From contig JADZFK010000066.1 in NCBI GenBank assembly GCA_020849945.1, forward strand, positions 1 through 37,337: a stretch of DNA of 37,337 bases, in the 5' to 3' direction. This stretch comes from Pirellulales bacterium. Lineage in GTDB: Bacteria > Planctomycetota > Planctomycetia > Pirellulales > Lacipirellulaceae. Below are positions 9,716 to 18,236 of this stretch, piece by piece. The notes below the pieces were generated by a model that worked only from the letters and a program-made list of their open reading frames with translations, was not told the DNA's origin and searched no databases. A program made the position numbers and the translations under genes. Within the stretch, counting starts at the first letter, position 1. Every line of letters starts with the position of its first letter.

Positions 9716-10111
9716 CGCTCGTTATCCTACCTGTTCGATGCACATGAACCGTACCGGAAAGTTACTCAACCCATGATACGCAAAACTGGACAGAAGGGCG
9801 GGGGACCGTTCCCACAACCCCTTGAGACCGACGGAAAGCCCATCAAACAACATCCCAAGCCCACTCGCAAAAACCTGGAAGGAGAGCAAGCTTGCCGTTG
9901 CTATCTGCCGGACCTCATGTTAATTTAGCCAACACTTGTCCGCGGTAAAATGACAAAAAATGGTAGTTCCCAGCTTTTTTTGGTCGCACCCTTTTTGTCA
10001 TTTTGAAACATCCATTCCTACCAGGTGATCCGCCCGGCGCACTCGCCGCACATCGCCCACGATGGCAGCAAACCGCTTGGCCCGTTGCCCCACTTTCCCT
10101 TTCGAGGTTTT
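9716..10111. other. Divergent intergenic region between the oxidoreductase and the MFS transporter
   Basis: These 396 bases hold no convincing gene. They must contain the promoters of the two divergent genes. The clearest structure is an inverted repeat at 9947-9959 and 9992-10004, annotated separately. The rest is of ordinary composition, with AT-rich tracts at about 9915-10005. Confidence 0.7.
9947..10004. promoter_or_regulatory. Inverted repeat AAAATGACAAAAA ... TTTTTGTCATTTT, candidate operator
   Basis: A perfect 13-bp inverted repeat has arms at 9947-9959 and 9992-10004, separated by 32 bases. It lies 107 nt upstream of the MFS start and about 230 nt from the divergent oxidoreductase start. 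The AT-rich arms centred on TGTCA, about four helical turns apart, look more like paired protein-binding sites than a terminator. No regulator gene is nearby, so the assignment is inference. Confidence 0.4.
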
Positions 10112-11707
10112 ATGGCAAACCAAAATCACGCGCGGCGTTTGTTCCTTGGCTGTTTCTGGGCACTCGTGGCCACGGCTTTCGCCTTCGCCGTGAGAAGTGG
10201 TGTCCTTGAAGATTGGGCAGTTCAGTTTAAGCTCACCGAGGAACAGAAGGGAATCATTAACGGCGTGGGGCTATTCCCATTTGCCATCTCGATCATCCTC
10301 TTTAGCCTCATCGTGGACCGCATCGGTTACGGTACCGCCATGGTCTTCGCATTCGTAGGGCATGTCTTGTCTGCGATAATGACCATTTTTGCGCCTAACT
10401 TTCTCGTGCTTTATCTCGCCACTTTCATCTTCGCGTTGGCGAACGGAACGGTGGAAGCAGTCATCAATCCGGTTGTGGCCACAATCTACAAAGATAACAA
10501 GACCCACTGGCTCAATATATTGCACGCCGGTTGGCCGGGTGGATTGGTGTTGAGCGGTCTGTTGGCCATCGGCATGGGAATGCTTAACGAACGAGGTTTG
10601 CTTGGCCAGCAGTTCCACTTGTGGCAATGGAAAATGGCGCTATTGCTCATCCCAGTGCTGCTGTACGGCATCTTGCTGATGGGAATCAAGTTTCCCGTTC
10701 AAGAGCGCGTTGAAGCCGGGGTTTCATTTCAAGAGATGCTTTCTGAATTCGGTTGGGGAAGTGCTTACATTGTGTCCTTCTTGATCATCATGGGGATCAG
10801 TCAACTTCTGACGGTACTCAATATCCCTGCGATCCCCTTGAATTACGCGCTATTGGCTGCATTAGTTCCCACCGTTTTGTTTGCCGTTTGGATTCGTTCC
10901 TTCGGCCGACCGATGTTCGTATTCCTGATGCTTGTCATGTTCATGCTCGCCACGACCGAGCTAGGCACAGACGGATGGATTCAAGACATCATGGGTTCAG
11001 TGCTTAACAGCCGGACAAGTGGTACCTTGTTCTTCGTTTATACATCGGCCATTATGTTCGTGCTGAGGTTCTTTGCCGGACCCATTGTGCATCGCATCTC
11101 GCCGCTTGGACTCCTGGCGGCTTGTTCTGCGATTGCTGCTGTGGGGCTGTGGTGTTTGGGACACGCTGGCACCAGTTTAGGATTACTCCTTGGCGCCGCA
11201 ACTCTCTACGGCGTTGGCAAGACATTCTTCTGGCCTACGACGCTCGGCACAGTATCAGAACAATATCCTAAGGGCGGCGCTCTACTCCTCAACGCCATCA
11301 GCGGCGTGGGCATGATCGCTGTGGGTACGATTGGTCTGCCAGCCATCGGTACTTTGCAAGACGTTAGCTACAACAAAGCTGTGCAAACCGCGATGCCCGA
11401 GGTCCAGCAGGAATTGGTCAAGGAAGTACCCGGCCTGTTCATGGATTACTCGGCCGTAGATAAGACCAAGATCAGTTCAGCGGGCTTGAGCGAGGATCAG
11501 ATAAAGAAACTTGGTGGTATCGAGGTCGCAACAAAGCAAGGTGCTCTCACAAAGATCGCTACGCTGCCCGTTATCATGTGTGTGTGCTACTTGATCTTGA
11601 TTGCTTACTTCAAATCGAAGGGCGGGTATCAAGCGCAAGTGCTTACGGGTCATGCGGCTGAAGACAAGAAGTTCACTGGCGGCATCAAAGGTCCTATCGA
11701 AGGTTGA
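10112..11707 (+). CDS. MFS transporter, probably for a sugar or sugar derivative
   Basis: This is an inner-membrane permease of the major facilitator superfamily, 531 residues with about twelve hydrophobic segments. Segments visible include ones around residues 10-27, 45-65, 72-95 and 100-120 (FLVLYLATFIFALANGTVEA), and the MFS loop between helices 2 and 3 reads VDRIGYGTAM. A longer hydrophilic insert lies before the last helix (about residues 440-490), and the tail after it is charged. I chose the ATG at 10112 because GAGG lies 5 nt upstream; the open frame before it has no membrane character. The gene diverges from a Gfo/Idh oxidoreductase and is closed by a strong hairpin. Context suggests uptake of the substrate handled by the neighbouring glycoside-oxidising genes. 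The substrate is not visible in the sequence. Confidence 0.88.
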   Translation: MANQNHARRLFLGCFWALVATAFAFAVRSGVLEDWAVQFKLTEEQKGIINGVGLFPFAISIILFSLIVDRIGYGTAMVFAFVGHVLSAIMTIFAPNFLVLYLATFIFALANGTVEAVINPVVATIYKDNKTHWLNILHAGWPGGLVLSGLLAIGMGMLNERGLLGQQFHLWQWKMALLLIPVLLYGILLMGIKFPVQERVEAGVSFQEMLSEFGWGSAYIVSFLIIMGISQLLTVLNIPAIPLNYALLAALVPTVLFAVWIRSFGRPMFVFLMLVMFMLATTELGTDGWIQDIMGSVLNSRTSGTLFFVYTSAIMFVLRFFAGPIVHRISPLGLLAACSAIAAVGLWCLGHAGTSLGLLLGAATLYGVGKTFFWPTTLGTVSEQYPKGGALLLNAISGVGMIAVGTIGLPAIGTLQDVSYNKAVQTAMPEVQQELVKEVPGLFMDYSAVDKTKISSAGLSEDQIKKLGGIEVATKQGALTKIATLPVIMCVCYLILIAYFKSKGGYQAQVLTGHAAEDKKFTGGIKGPIEG

Positions 11708-11725
11708 CCGGCCGCCGCTTCGTAT

Positions 11726-11754
11726 AGAGCCGCCCCCTCGGGGGGCGGCTCTTT
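11726..11754 (+). terminator. Rho-independent terminator-like hairpin after the MFS gene
   Basis: A perfect 12-bp GC-rich stem (AGAGCCGCCCCC at 11726-11737, complement at 11741-11752) with a 3-nt loop is followed by a short T run. It begins 18 nt after the transporter stop. The T tract is weak, but the stem is very stable and the position fits. Confidence 0.75.
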
Positions 11755-11857
11755 CAATCGAACGCTAATTGAGCGGCTCCACAGCCTGTTCAAGGTCGCG
11801 CCGCATGTGCCCGGCCGAGATGGCCGGGCTTTACCTTTCCCTGCCGAAACGGCCGGG

Positions 11858-14065
11858 CTATTTTTGTTCGCTCAGCCACTTTGCCGCGGCGGGGCGGGTT
11901 TGGTTAGGGGGGCCACGGAAAAGTGTGGCCGAGGCGCCGTCATCGCCGCCCAAGGGCATGAGTTCCTTTTCGCCGGCCAACCACAGGCCGCGAGAACCGC
12001 CCAACGCGATGAATCCTGGCAGATCGAAATACTTTGCCCCGCCGGGCAAAAATTGCGGATCGCGGGCATCAAGCAGATTGCCAAAACGGAACCCGCCCGT
12101 GTCGGCAGCCGTGGCATCGATGGTGTTGCCTGCCACGGCGCGGGCAGCCACCACGATCGGGCCTGTTGTGCCGAACCCGGCCACGCCCACAAAGTTGGGC
12201 GAGGGGTGTTCTGCAACTTTCGTCTTCCGTAGGAACCGCACGATCGAAAGCACGTCGTGCACTCGCTCGGCGAAGAGCGAATGGTTGTAGCACGAAGTGT
12301 AGGCCGCGCATTCGCGCGGGTTTTGCACGACGCGGGTCCTTTCGAGCGGCTTGCCGTCTTTCAAAAACTCACCTTGATACAACAGATCGGCGCCAAGAAC
12401 GGCCGTCCCCTTGCCCAGAAGCTGCCGCACCTCGGGCTGCGGTGCCCCGGCGGCATCGAACAAGCTCGCCTTGCCCGCCGAATCGAGCCACACCACCACG
12501 CGGCGATTCCACGCACTCGTTGGGAACAACCACGCAACCGGCAACTCCTCGTGGTAGGACGTGTTACGCAACGTGCCCGTGATGACCATGCAACCATCTT
12601 GCTTATATTTATCAGAAACGTTCCATCCCACCTCGCCGGCCGTTGCAAACGTGCGGCCGATCATGGTTTCCACCGCGCCGCCCACGATATCACCGAACGC
12701 ATCGGCTGAGTCGGCGATATGGTCCAGCTGCTTGGCCGCGTCGTTGGTGAACCAGTCGAGCAGGACTCGCTCGAACTCGGGGTCTTCTGCTTTAGGGGCG
12801 GGGTGATCGGCATCCCACACCGTCAGCGCGCTGGGCGGCAAGGGTTCGTAGTCGCTTTCGCGCACCGGCTCGGGTGCCCCCAGTTTGAAGTGGCGATTAA
12901 GCCAATCGTAAAAGGCTTCGCGGCTAACCGCGTTGTAGTTGTGCGGAAACTGTTCACCCCGGGCAAGCATCACCTTCTCGCCAGCTCCTAGTAATTGGTA
13001 TATCTCTTTGAGTTCGGGAAAGCCCTTCGTGGGCATTTCCTTCGTCCAGTCGTTGGCATTGGTTAGCCCCAACGGCTTGGGGGCGAAGAGAGCGGCGAAC
13101 TCGACGTTGCCTGTGCCGATGCGAAGCAGCGGCGCGTTCTCGCACGTGCAGCCGCCCTGCATCGCCGTGCTGACCATGACGGCCGGAAACGAGAGCTTCA
13201 CCCGCGGATCGATGGCGGACAGGATCATGGTTTGCGTACCGCCGCCGCTAGCGCCCGTCACCGCCACACGCTCGGCGTCGACCTCGGGCAAGCTCAGCAC
13301 GAAATCGAGTGAGCGAATTGCGTTCCAGGTTTGCAGGCCCATCACGGTTTGCAAATGCGCATCGGCCTGCGGGCTGTATAGCCCCCACCGGCGGAGCGTG
13401 TTCATCTCGGGGCGCTGCTTTTCAAACCCGTGGATAAGGTCGGGCGAAAATTGAATTGAATCTGAATCGCTCAACATATCCCACTGCCATACGATGCAGC
13501 CCATCCTTGCAAGTTGGACGCACATCGATTGAAATCGGCTTTGCCCGCCTCGTTCGAATCGTTCCTGCCCCGTGGCGATTTCCTTCCGCAGTGCATCCTT
13601 ATTCTCGAGCGAGAGGCGCGCGTCCTTCCAATGCCCGTGCGCAAATAGCACAACCGGAACCTTGCCGTGCTGGGCGGAGTGTGTCGTGTTGGTCGGGCGG
13701 TACAAGTTGCCCGTGACGAAGAAGCCCGGAGCACTCTCGAAGTAGACCTTCTCGATCGTGTACTCAGGGCGGACGATCTTGCCGTGAATCACCGCGTTGA
13801 GCGGCGTCTTGCTGGGCATCGGCCAAAGGCCTTGGGATACGAGGATTCGTCGCCGCACGTCGGCCAATCGGGCCGCCCACTCCGCCTCCGCCTTCGGTGC
13901 CGCGAATGGAAAATACCCGTTGAGGTCCTTGAGCGGCTGAAGCCTCGCGTCGTTCGGTACGGCACCGGATGGCAATGCCAGAGGCACGTCTGCGGCCCAG
14001 GCTATGCCGACCAATGACCACACGATGGAGAAGAGTATGACGCTGATTTGTTTGTAGGGGGGCAT
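11858..14065 (-). CDS. Large secreted alpha/beta hydrolase (acetyl-xylan-esterase-like)
   Basis: The protein has 735 residues with a signal peptide at the start chosen here (MPPYKQISVILFSIVWSLVG, then AWA-AD). The central part is an alpha/beta hydrolase: an oxyanion-type HGHWKD strand at about residue 140, and the nucleophile elbow TGASGGGTQ at about 265, with Ser as the probable catalytic residue. The region after about residue 420 is less typical; it holds further core-like elements (VGVAGFGTTGP near 640) and may be a second, degenerate hydrolase half. Such planctomycete esterases are thought to deacylate plant or algal polysaccharides. The 35 codons upstream of 14065 are open only because of a low-complexity repeat and were excluded. 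The gene converges on the MFS transporter, so the two share an intergenic region of about 150 bases that includes the terminator hairpin. Confidence 0.8.
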   Translation of the reverse strand: MPPYKQISVILFSIVWSLVGIAWAADVPLALPSGAVPNDARLQPLKDLNGYFPFAAPKAEAEWAARLADVRRRILVSQGLWPMPSKTPLNAVIHGKIVRPEYTIEKVYFESAPGFFVTGNLYRPTNTTHSAQHGKVPVVLFAHGHWKDARLSLENKDALRKEIATGQERFERGGQSRFQSMCVQLARMGCIVWQWDMLSDSDSIQFSPDLIHGFEKQRPEMNTLRRWGLYSPQADAHLQTVMGLQTWNAIRSLDFVLSLPEVDAERVAVTGASGGGTQTMILSAIDPRVKLSFPAVMVSTAMQGGCTCENAPLLRIGTGNVEFAALFAPKPLGLTNANDWTKEMPTKGFPELKEIYQLLGAGEKVMLARGEQFPHNYNAVSREAFYDWLNRHFKLGAPEPVRESDYEPLPPSALTVWDADHPAPKAEDPEFERVLLDWFTNDAAKQLDHIADSADAFGDIVGGAVETMIGRTFATAGEVGWNVSDKYKQDGCMVITGTLRNTSYHEELPVAWLFPTSAWNRRVVVWLDSAGKASLFDAAGAPQPEVRQLLGKGTAVLGADLLYQGEFLKDGKPLERTRVVQNPRECAAYTSCYNHSLFAERVHDVLSIVRFLRKTKVAEHPSPNFVGVAGFGTTGPIVVAARAVAGNTIDATAADTGGFRFGNLLDARDPQFLPGGAKYFDLPGFIALGGSRGLWLAGEKELMPLGGDDGASATLFRGPPNQTRPAAAKWLSEQK

Positions 14066-14067
14066 GG

Positions 14068-14145
14068 AGTTGTGAGTTGCGAGTTGTGAGTTGCGAGGGG
14101 ACGAGGGGCGAGTTTCGAGGGGACGAGGGGACGAGGGGGGGACTA
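14068..14145. repeat. Low-complexity tandem repeats upstream of the esterase
   Basis: Two kinds of short repeat adjoin: a 14-base unit (GAGTTGTGAGTTGC-like, two copies) at about 14068-14097, then GGGGACGA-type units to about 14145. They lie in the leader of the esterase gene and create a spurious 35-codon extension of its frame. Confidence 0.7.
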
Positions 14146-14324
14146 CAACAAAATTAGTACAAGCTTTCAACTTGGCGCATAGCGGATGCCTATAAGGTAT
14201 TCTGCCGTTGGTTCACGAACGGCTTGATCCGGTTCATCCTGCTGTTCCTGTTATCCGGTCCTTCAGCTTCCGTACGTCGTGCCCGTCGTGTCGTCGTGGT
14301 AAGAAATGACTTTTCGCAGTCGAA

Positions 14325-14930
14325 CTAAGGTCGGAACTTGAGCAAGGCCGCTTCATAATCGTTAGGGTGGTTCAGGTTGGCAAGTGTGGCAAGGTCGGCA
14401 TCGACTTCGCGGAGTAAATCGATTGGCACCCTGCGAGTGGACACCTCGTCGAACAAGTGCTGCTGCCGGAACCGCCCTTCGGCAAGGAGTCGTTCGATAT
14501 GCGGAAGGACGGTGGTTCGGTAAACGGCAGCCAACGGGTGATGGTATCTTCCATCGAATGGCACCGCGATATCGAACTCTTCCAGTTGCTCGAACATCCG
14601 CATGACGAACGCGGGGACGAGGAGCGGCACATCGCACCCCGTTGCATACACGCAATCCACTCGACTCAGCAGTGTTTGTAAGCCGCGCGCCAAGCCCGCC
14701 AGCGGGCCGCGGCATTCGTACTCATCGCGGGCTAACAACACCGCCTGGGGCAACTCGGGCAGCACCTGATTCGGCCCGGCGACCACCACGAGGTTCGGCA
14801 GCCCGACAACCCCGCCCATCAAGCGAACGACCCGCTGCAACATACGTTCCCCGCCAAAGGGCAACGTGGCCTTATCGCACCCCATGCGGCTCGATCTTCC
14901 ACCACACAGTACGACGGCTCCTCTTCTCAT
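14325..14930 (-). CDS. mobA: Molybdenum cofactor guanylyltransferase MobA
   Basis: MobA transfers GMP from GTP to molybdopterin (Mo-MPT) to make the guanine dinucleotide cofactor in the cytoplasm. The 201-residue protein has the family's usual length. The N-terminal nucleotide-binding signature is clear (LCGGRSSRMGCDKATLPFGG), with the Lys that contacts the triphosphate. The later CDVPLL gives the Mg-binding Asp, and RDEYECRGPLAGLARGL is the conserved middle segment. The start ATG lies 113 bases from the start of the broken fhcC gene on the other strand, so the two probably share a promoter region. Linkage of MobA to an fhc gene is noteworthy, because another cofactor gene, moeA, sits beside fhcB 20 kb away. 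The fold is shared with other nucleotidyltransferases, but the signature favours MobA. Confidence 0.9.
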   Translation of the reverse strand: MRRGAVVLCGGRSSRMGCDKATLPFGGERMLQRVVRLMGGVVGLPNLVVVAGPNQVLPELPQAVLLARDEYECRGPLAGLARGLQTLLSRVDCVYATGCDVPLLVPAFVMRMFEQLEEFDIAVPFDGRYHHPLAAVYRTTVLPHIERLLAEGRFRQQHLFDEVSTRRVPIDLLREVDADLATLANLNHPNDYEAALLKFRP

Positions 14931-15043
14931 GGTGCGGCCAGCGGCAGTTCAGCGGATCGTGGTTGGCAGACGGGTTGCGGGTGGTCAGCCGTTGTGAGAG
15001 CCCACAGAATCGAATCCCCCCGGCAGTATTATAACGCATTCAC

Positions 15044-15739
15044 ATGCCACTCACACTTACCTACCGCGCAAGCGCGCCAACGCCCGTTGAAGTGGAGGGC
15101 CTGACACTCGACGGGGCTGCTGACCATCGGCTGGCTGAAATCGAGCGAGTTGAAATCTGCCACGGCAATGCTCGACTCCCACTGGCTGAAATGTTTTCCG
15201 TCGCTGGAGACCCCCGCGACAAGTGCTTCGAGTTCGTTGGCGATCTCTATGGTGTCCATTGAGTCGGTGCCCACATGCACGCCGGGCAGATCATGGTCCA
15301 TGGCCCCTGTGGACGGCACATAGGCGGCGCGATGCGCGGCGGTGAGAACTGCATCGAAGGTGATGCCGGCGATTGGATCGGCTGCGAAATGCACGACGGA
15401 TACATCCGCCTTGTCGTCGGCGGCAATGCCGGCGACATGCTCGGGTTCAACATGACGAATGGCACGATTCTCGTCCTCGGCAATGCAGGTCGGCGCGCGG
15501 CCGCAGGAATGCACGGTGGCACGATCGGAAACCTTGGCCCTGTCCGCCCGCCCGTGCTGCCCACCTACCGTTTTGAACACACTGAGCCATTAACAAAACT
15601 CGCCGAACGCGTTTAGCCCTTGCGCGAAAAAGGTTTCCCGCTCGATGAGGTTGTCTTGCAACGCTCGGCCGACCTGTTCATCAGCGATCTTGCTGAAGAG
15701 GGTAGCGGAGAACTGTATTTTGCAGCCCACTCTTGTTAG
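15044..15739 (+). pseudogene. fhcC: fhcC, formyltransferase/hydrolase complex subunit C, interrupted by two in-frame stops
   Basis: The frame read through from 15044 to 15739 (232 codons including the final stop) matches FhcC/FwdC, the beta-helical subunit of the formylmethanofuran dehydrogenase or formyltransferase/hydrolase complex. It has the N-terminus MPLTLTYRA, then Gly-rich repeats (GRHIGGAMRGG, GDAGDWIGCEMH, GFNMTNGTILVLG) and a family-like C-terminus (DLAEEGSGELY). Codon 73 (15260-15262) is TGA in the motif GVH-stop-VGA, where FhcC proteins have Trp. Codon 191 (15614-15616) is TAG. There is no frameshift. Internal repeats are also missing: the read-through product would be about 231 residues, against about 270 usual. 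TGA ends several neighbouring genes, so a changed code is unlikely. I see no good ribosome-binding site before 15044. Either the gene is recently dead, or the stops are sequence errors or read through. Confidence 0.82.
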
Positions 15740-15762
15740 TTCGTAAGATGCGCGAATCGTGG

Positions 15763-15803
15763 CACGGACTAAAGTCCGTGGAACACACGAACTAAAGTCC
15801 GTG
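15763..15803. repeat. Two tandem small palindromes (CACGGACTAAAGTCCGTG and a near copy)
   Basis: The first copy at 15763-15780 has perfect 8-bp arms around AA. The second copy at 15786-15803 differs by one base in the left arm. The period is 23 bases. They lie between the broken fhcC and the tRNA gene and look like a dispersed intergenic palindrome family rather than a terminator, since no T tract follows. Confidence 0.7.
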
Positions 15804-15859
15804 CTACGTGTTGCGGCCGAAGGCTGCGCTACGAAACTACCCAAAGCAATTCAACAAAA

Positions 15860-15932
15860 TGACCCCGACGGGACTCGAACCCGTGTTACCGGCGTGAAAG
15901 GCCGGTGTCCTAGACCGCTAGACGACGGGGCC
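15860..15932 (-). tRNA. tRNA-Glu (anticodon TTC)
   Basis: Read on the minus strand, the 73 bases fold as a complete cloverleaf: acceptor GGCCCCG pairs with CGGGGTC (one G-U pair), the D arm contains AGCGGTCTAGGA, the anticodon stem CCGGC/GCCGG encloses the loop CTTTCAC with anticodon TTC, and the T arm is CGGGTTCGAGTCCCG. The discriminator base is A. The CCA end is not encoded and must be added after transcription. Confidence 0.97.
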
Positions 15933-16282
15933 TGAATGCGCCTTGATTCGGATCGTAAGACCCTACCGCCCATTGCGAAGCGCACCGCAGCGCTGGCAAC
16001 GGCCGACGCGAACCACGGTGGATTGGGCATTCAAGCTGATCTAGCTGTATAGAGGTACGGCGTGCCAACGTCAAGCCGTAGTTTTTCAACTTCCGCCATC
16101 GCGCCATCGCGCGAGCGTAATGCCCAAGCACGTGGGGCGCAAGAGAACCCGAGTGACCGGCACGGTGTACAACTGCGGGGGCAGAAGAGAAATATCGAAG
16201 CCGTGTCTTTCAAAAAAAGCGCAAGGGCACGAAAGATTAGTCGGCGAGGAAATATCGAGGGAAGAGTTCCGAGCTGGGTCCG
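15933..16282. other. Intergenic region between tRNA-Glu and csrA
   Basis: I see no supported gene in these 350 bases; the short open frames have no family character. The 5' flank and promoter of the tRNA gene, and the 3' end of the csrA transcript, must lie here. Confidence 0.6.
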
Positions 16283-16492
16283 CTAACCATCGTTTTGAGC
16301 AACCGAGGACTCGTCGGGACTAGTTTGGCTATTGCGACGAATTGCCTCGTAAACCTCGTTGCGATGGACGGGGACTTCCTTGGGGGCCTCCACGCCAAGC
16401 CGCACCTTGTCGCCGCGGATTTCAACCACGACGATCGTGATATCATCGTTGATGATGATACTTTCGTTTTTTTTCCGTGATAGAACTAACAT
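16283..16492 (-). CDS. csrA: CsrA, RNA-binding translational regulator
   Basis: CsrA is a small dimeric RNA-binding protein that blocks or stabilises mRNAs by binding GGA motifs near ribosome-binding sites. The 69-residue product begins [16 protein letters not shown], the family signature, and continues through [13 protein letters not shown] to [10 protein letters not shown], covering the complete five-strand and helix fold; a short Ser/Gln-rich tail follows. The start at 16492 was chosen over an ATG 21 bases upstream because the signature starts there and because GGAAGG lies 8 nt before it. That site itself contains AAGGA, a CsrA-type target, so autoregulation is possible (inference). In other bacteria csrA is often next to flagellar genes; here none is present. 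Confidence 0.95.
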   Translation of the reverse strand: MLVLSRKKNESIIINDDITIVVVEIRGDKVRLGVEAPKEVPVHRNEVYEAIRRNSQTSPDESSVAQNDG

Positions 16493-16513
16493 GCTCGTTT
16501 CCTTCCAAGGCAC

Positions 16514-17514
16514 ATCGAAGTGAGAGAGTTGGCGATTCCTAGCGTGCGACCGGCAACCGATGCATCCAGGCCAATTACCCCCTCAGAAATGGGGCTAATT
16601 ATCGCCCTCAGGAACGACGTCCCTATCATTCCACTCTACGTGGCGAAGGGGTACAGTCAAGGAAAGCACGGTGAAGAAGGTATTGTTTTTGCTACCTTTC
16701 CGGCACGGTTGGACGATCGGCAGGCCTAGCTGGCCCCCCTCGATGGGAGCACAGACTCCGTTTTCCACTAGATTGGGGCCGGATACAAATGGCTGTAACC
16801 ACTTATGCAGATGGACTTTATGGCATGTTTTCGGATGGAGAAAGGCTCGCCTCTGGTTGGAGAGCATTGGGGGAACATTGCCATCCAACGACCGCGTCAG
16901 CCTGGATTGCCGGTTTTTCCAGGACCCCCAGGAATTACTTAAGAAATCGTAGCTTTTTGGACAGTATTGCAGCAAATTCCACTCAGTGGCCACCCAACGG
17001 CTATATCCCCAAGACCCATCAGGGGGAAGCGAGATTTCTCGTGAGCAGCGCCTTCTGAGAAGTGCATTTGTGCGGGAACTTCGCTCGAAGCCGATCAGGT
17101 GATCTCAGCGGGTAATGGCGAGCCGTTGCGCTACAGAAGTGTTCACGATGATTCCCGATACCACGGTGGAACCGATAGCGAGAGACAACCTTGAAGAAAA
17201 GGCTCCGCCGAAAGAGTATCGATTGAAGCTTCCAGGGTTGATTGCGATTTGACAGACAATGACGTGCGGGCCGCATCACGTAGCGGCGACCGCACAAAGT
17301 GGCAAAGTAGTACCGTAGACAGTTGCGAACGGAACGCGGGTGCCTCTATAATCTACGCTCTTCCGCGGCGCGCTTGGGTTGCACCGTGTTTGCGGCGGTT
17401 TCAACTGCGTGGCCACACAGGTTTATTCACGCGCAGCGGCTCCGATCGATTGTCAAGTCGTTTTCTCCGTTGGTTCCCAATCGGCGAGAATCGTTCAGGA
17501 AGTATTGCGGCCCC
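16514..17514. other. About 1 kb without a convincing gene between csrA and nuoI
   Basis: Several short open frames exist (for example 16789-17058 on the plus strand, 89 codons, and 16595-16993 on the minus strand, 132 codons), but none has a strong ribosome-binding site, recognisable motif or consistent third-position bias. The stretch is lower in G+C than its neighbours in places. It could hold a degraded gene or an unrecognised RNA; I cannot support either. The upstream end of the nuoI frame reaches 17323, but the family N-terminus begins at 17515. Confidence 0.5.
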
Positions 17515-18063
17515 ATGATTAACGAAGTCAAGGCTGTTTGGCCCTGGATGGGCAACGTTGTCGATGCGGTTTGTACCGTGGGCCACGGCATGTGGATTAC
17601 GTTTCGAACCTGGATCAAGACCTATCGGCCAGAGCGAAAGACGTTCACCGAGCATTTCGAATATCCTGAACTGCCGGTGCCGGTAGCGGCACGTTATCGT
17701 GGGTTTCATCGTTACGATTTGACCACGTGCATCGCGTGCGATCAGTGTGCGAAGGCATGCCCGGTGGATTGCATCTACATTGGCAAGGAGCGCGTGGAGA
17801 CCGGCAAGGGGTTCAAGATCACCGGTTACACGATCGATTACTCGAAGTGCATGTTTTGTGCGTTGTGCGTTGAGCCGTGCCCCGTGGATTGCATCTTCAT
17901 GGGTGCGACACACGACCTGAGTTGCTACAGCCGCGATGGGTGCATTGTGGATTATTCGCGGTTGCCGCTGGATGTGGCGTGGGGGCGGGCGACACTCAAT
18001 CCCACGGCGGTGGCCGACTCGAAGGTGATTACCCAGCCCGTTCACGGCGGGCCTAATCAGTAA
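17515..18063 (+). CDS. nuoI: NADH-quinone oxidoreductase subunit I (8Fe ferredoxin-type)
   Basis: NuoI carries clusters N6a and N6b, which relay electrons through the peripheral arm of complex I to NuoB and quinone. The 182-residue protein shows both 4Fe-4S motifs: C72-x2-C75-x2-C78-x3-C82-P ([13 protein letters not shown]) and C112-x2-C115-x2-C118-x3-C122-P ([13 protein letters not shown]). Before them is an amphipathic segment ([13 protein letters not shown]) typical of NuoI, and the conserved RGFHRYD. The ATG at 17515 begins the family N-terminus. It is the first gene of a plus-strand group nuoI-A-C-D. In most genomes nuoI lies after nuoH, so its place before nuoA is a rearrangement. Genes 173 bases apart suggest separate translation but possibly one transcript. 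Confidence 0.95.
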   Translation: MINEVKAVWPWMGNVVDAVCTVGHGMWITFRTWIKTYRPERKTFTEHFEYPELPVPVAARYRGFHRYDLTTCIACDQCAKACPVDCIYIGKERVETGKGFKITGYTIDYSKCMFCALCVEPCPVDCIFMGATHDLSCYSRDGCIVDYSRLPLDVAWGRATLNPTAVADSKVITQPVHGGPNQ

Positions 18064-18236
18064 GTGTTATCGCGCATCAAATCGGCAGGCATTGCGAGGT
18101 TCGTCGTATTTCCTAGGAATTTGAGAAGGTGCTCGAACTGAGGCAAAGAGAGCATCCCAACTCGCGATGGCGAATAGTCTGCCGAGCTGCCGCGGTAGAA
18201 CAACGAACATTCCAACCAGGAAGAACGGATACGATT

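Noticed and set aside
15260-15262. UGA in fhcC as selenocysteine or as Trp in a changed code
   Set aside because: The position is expected to hold Trp, not Cys/Sec; TGA is an ordinary terminal stop in several neighbouring genes and TGG is used for Trp throughout.
16789-17058. 89-codon plus-strand frame in the csrA-nuoI gap
   Set aside because: It has only a weak ribosome-binding site and no recognisable motif or composition typical of this genome's genes.
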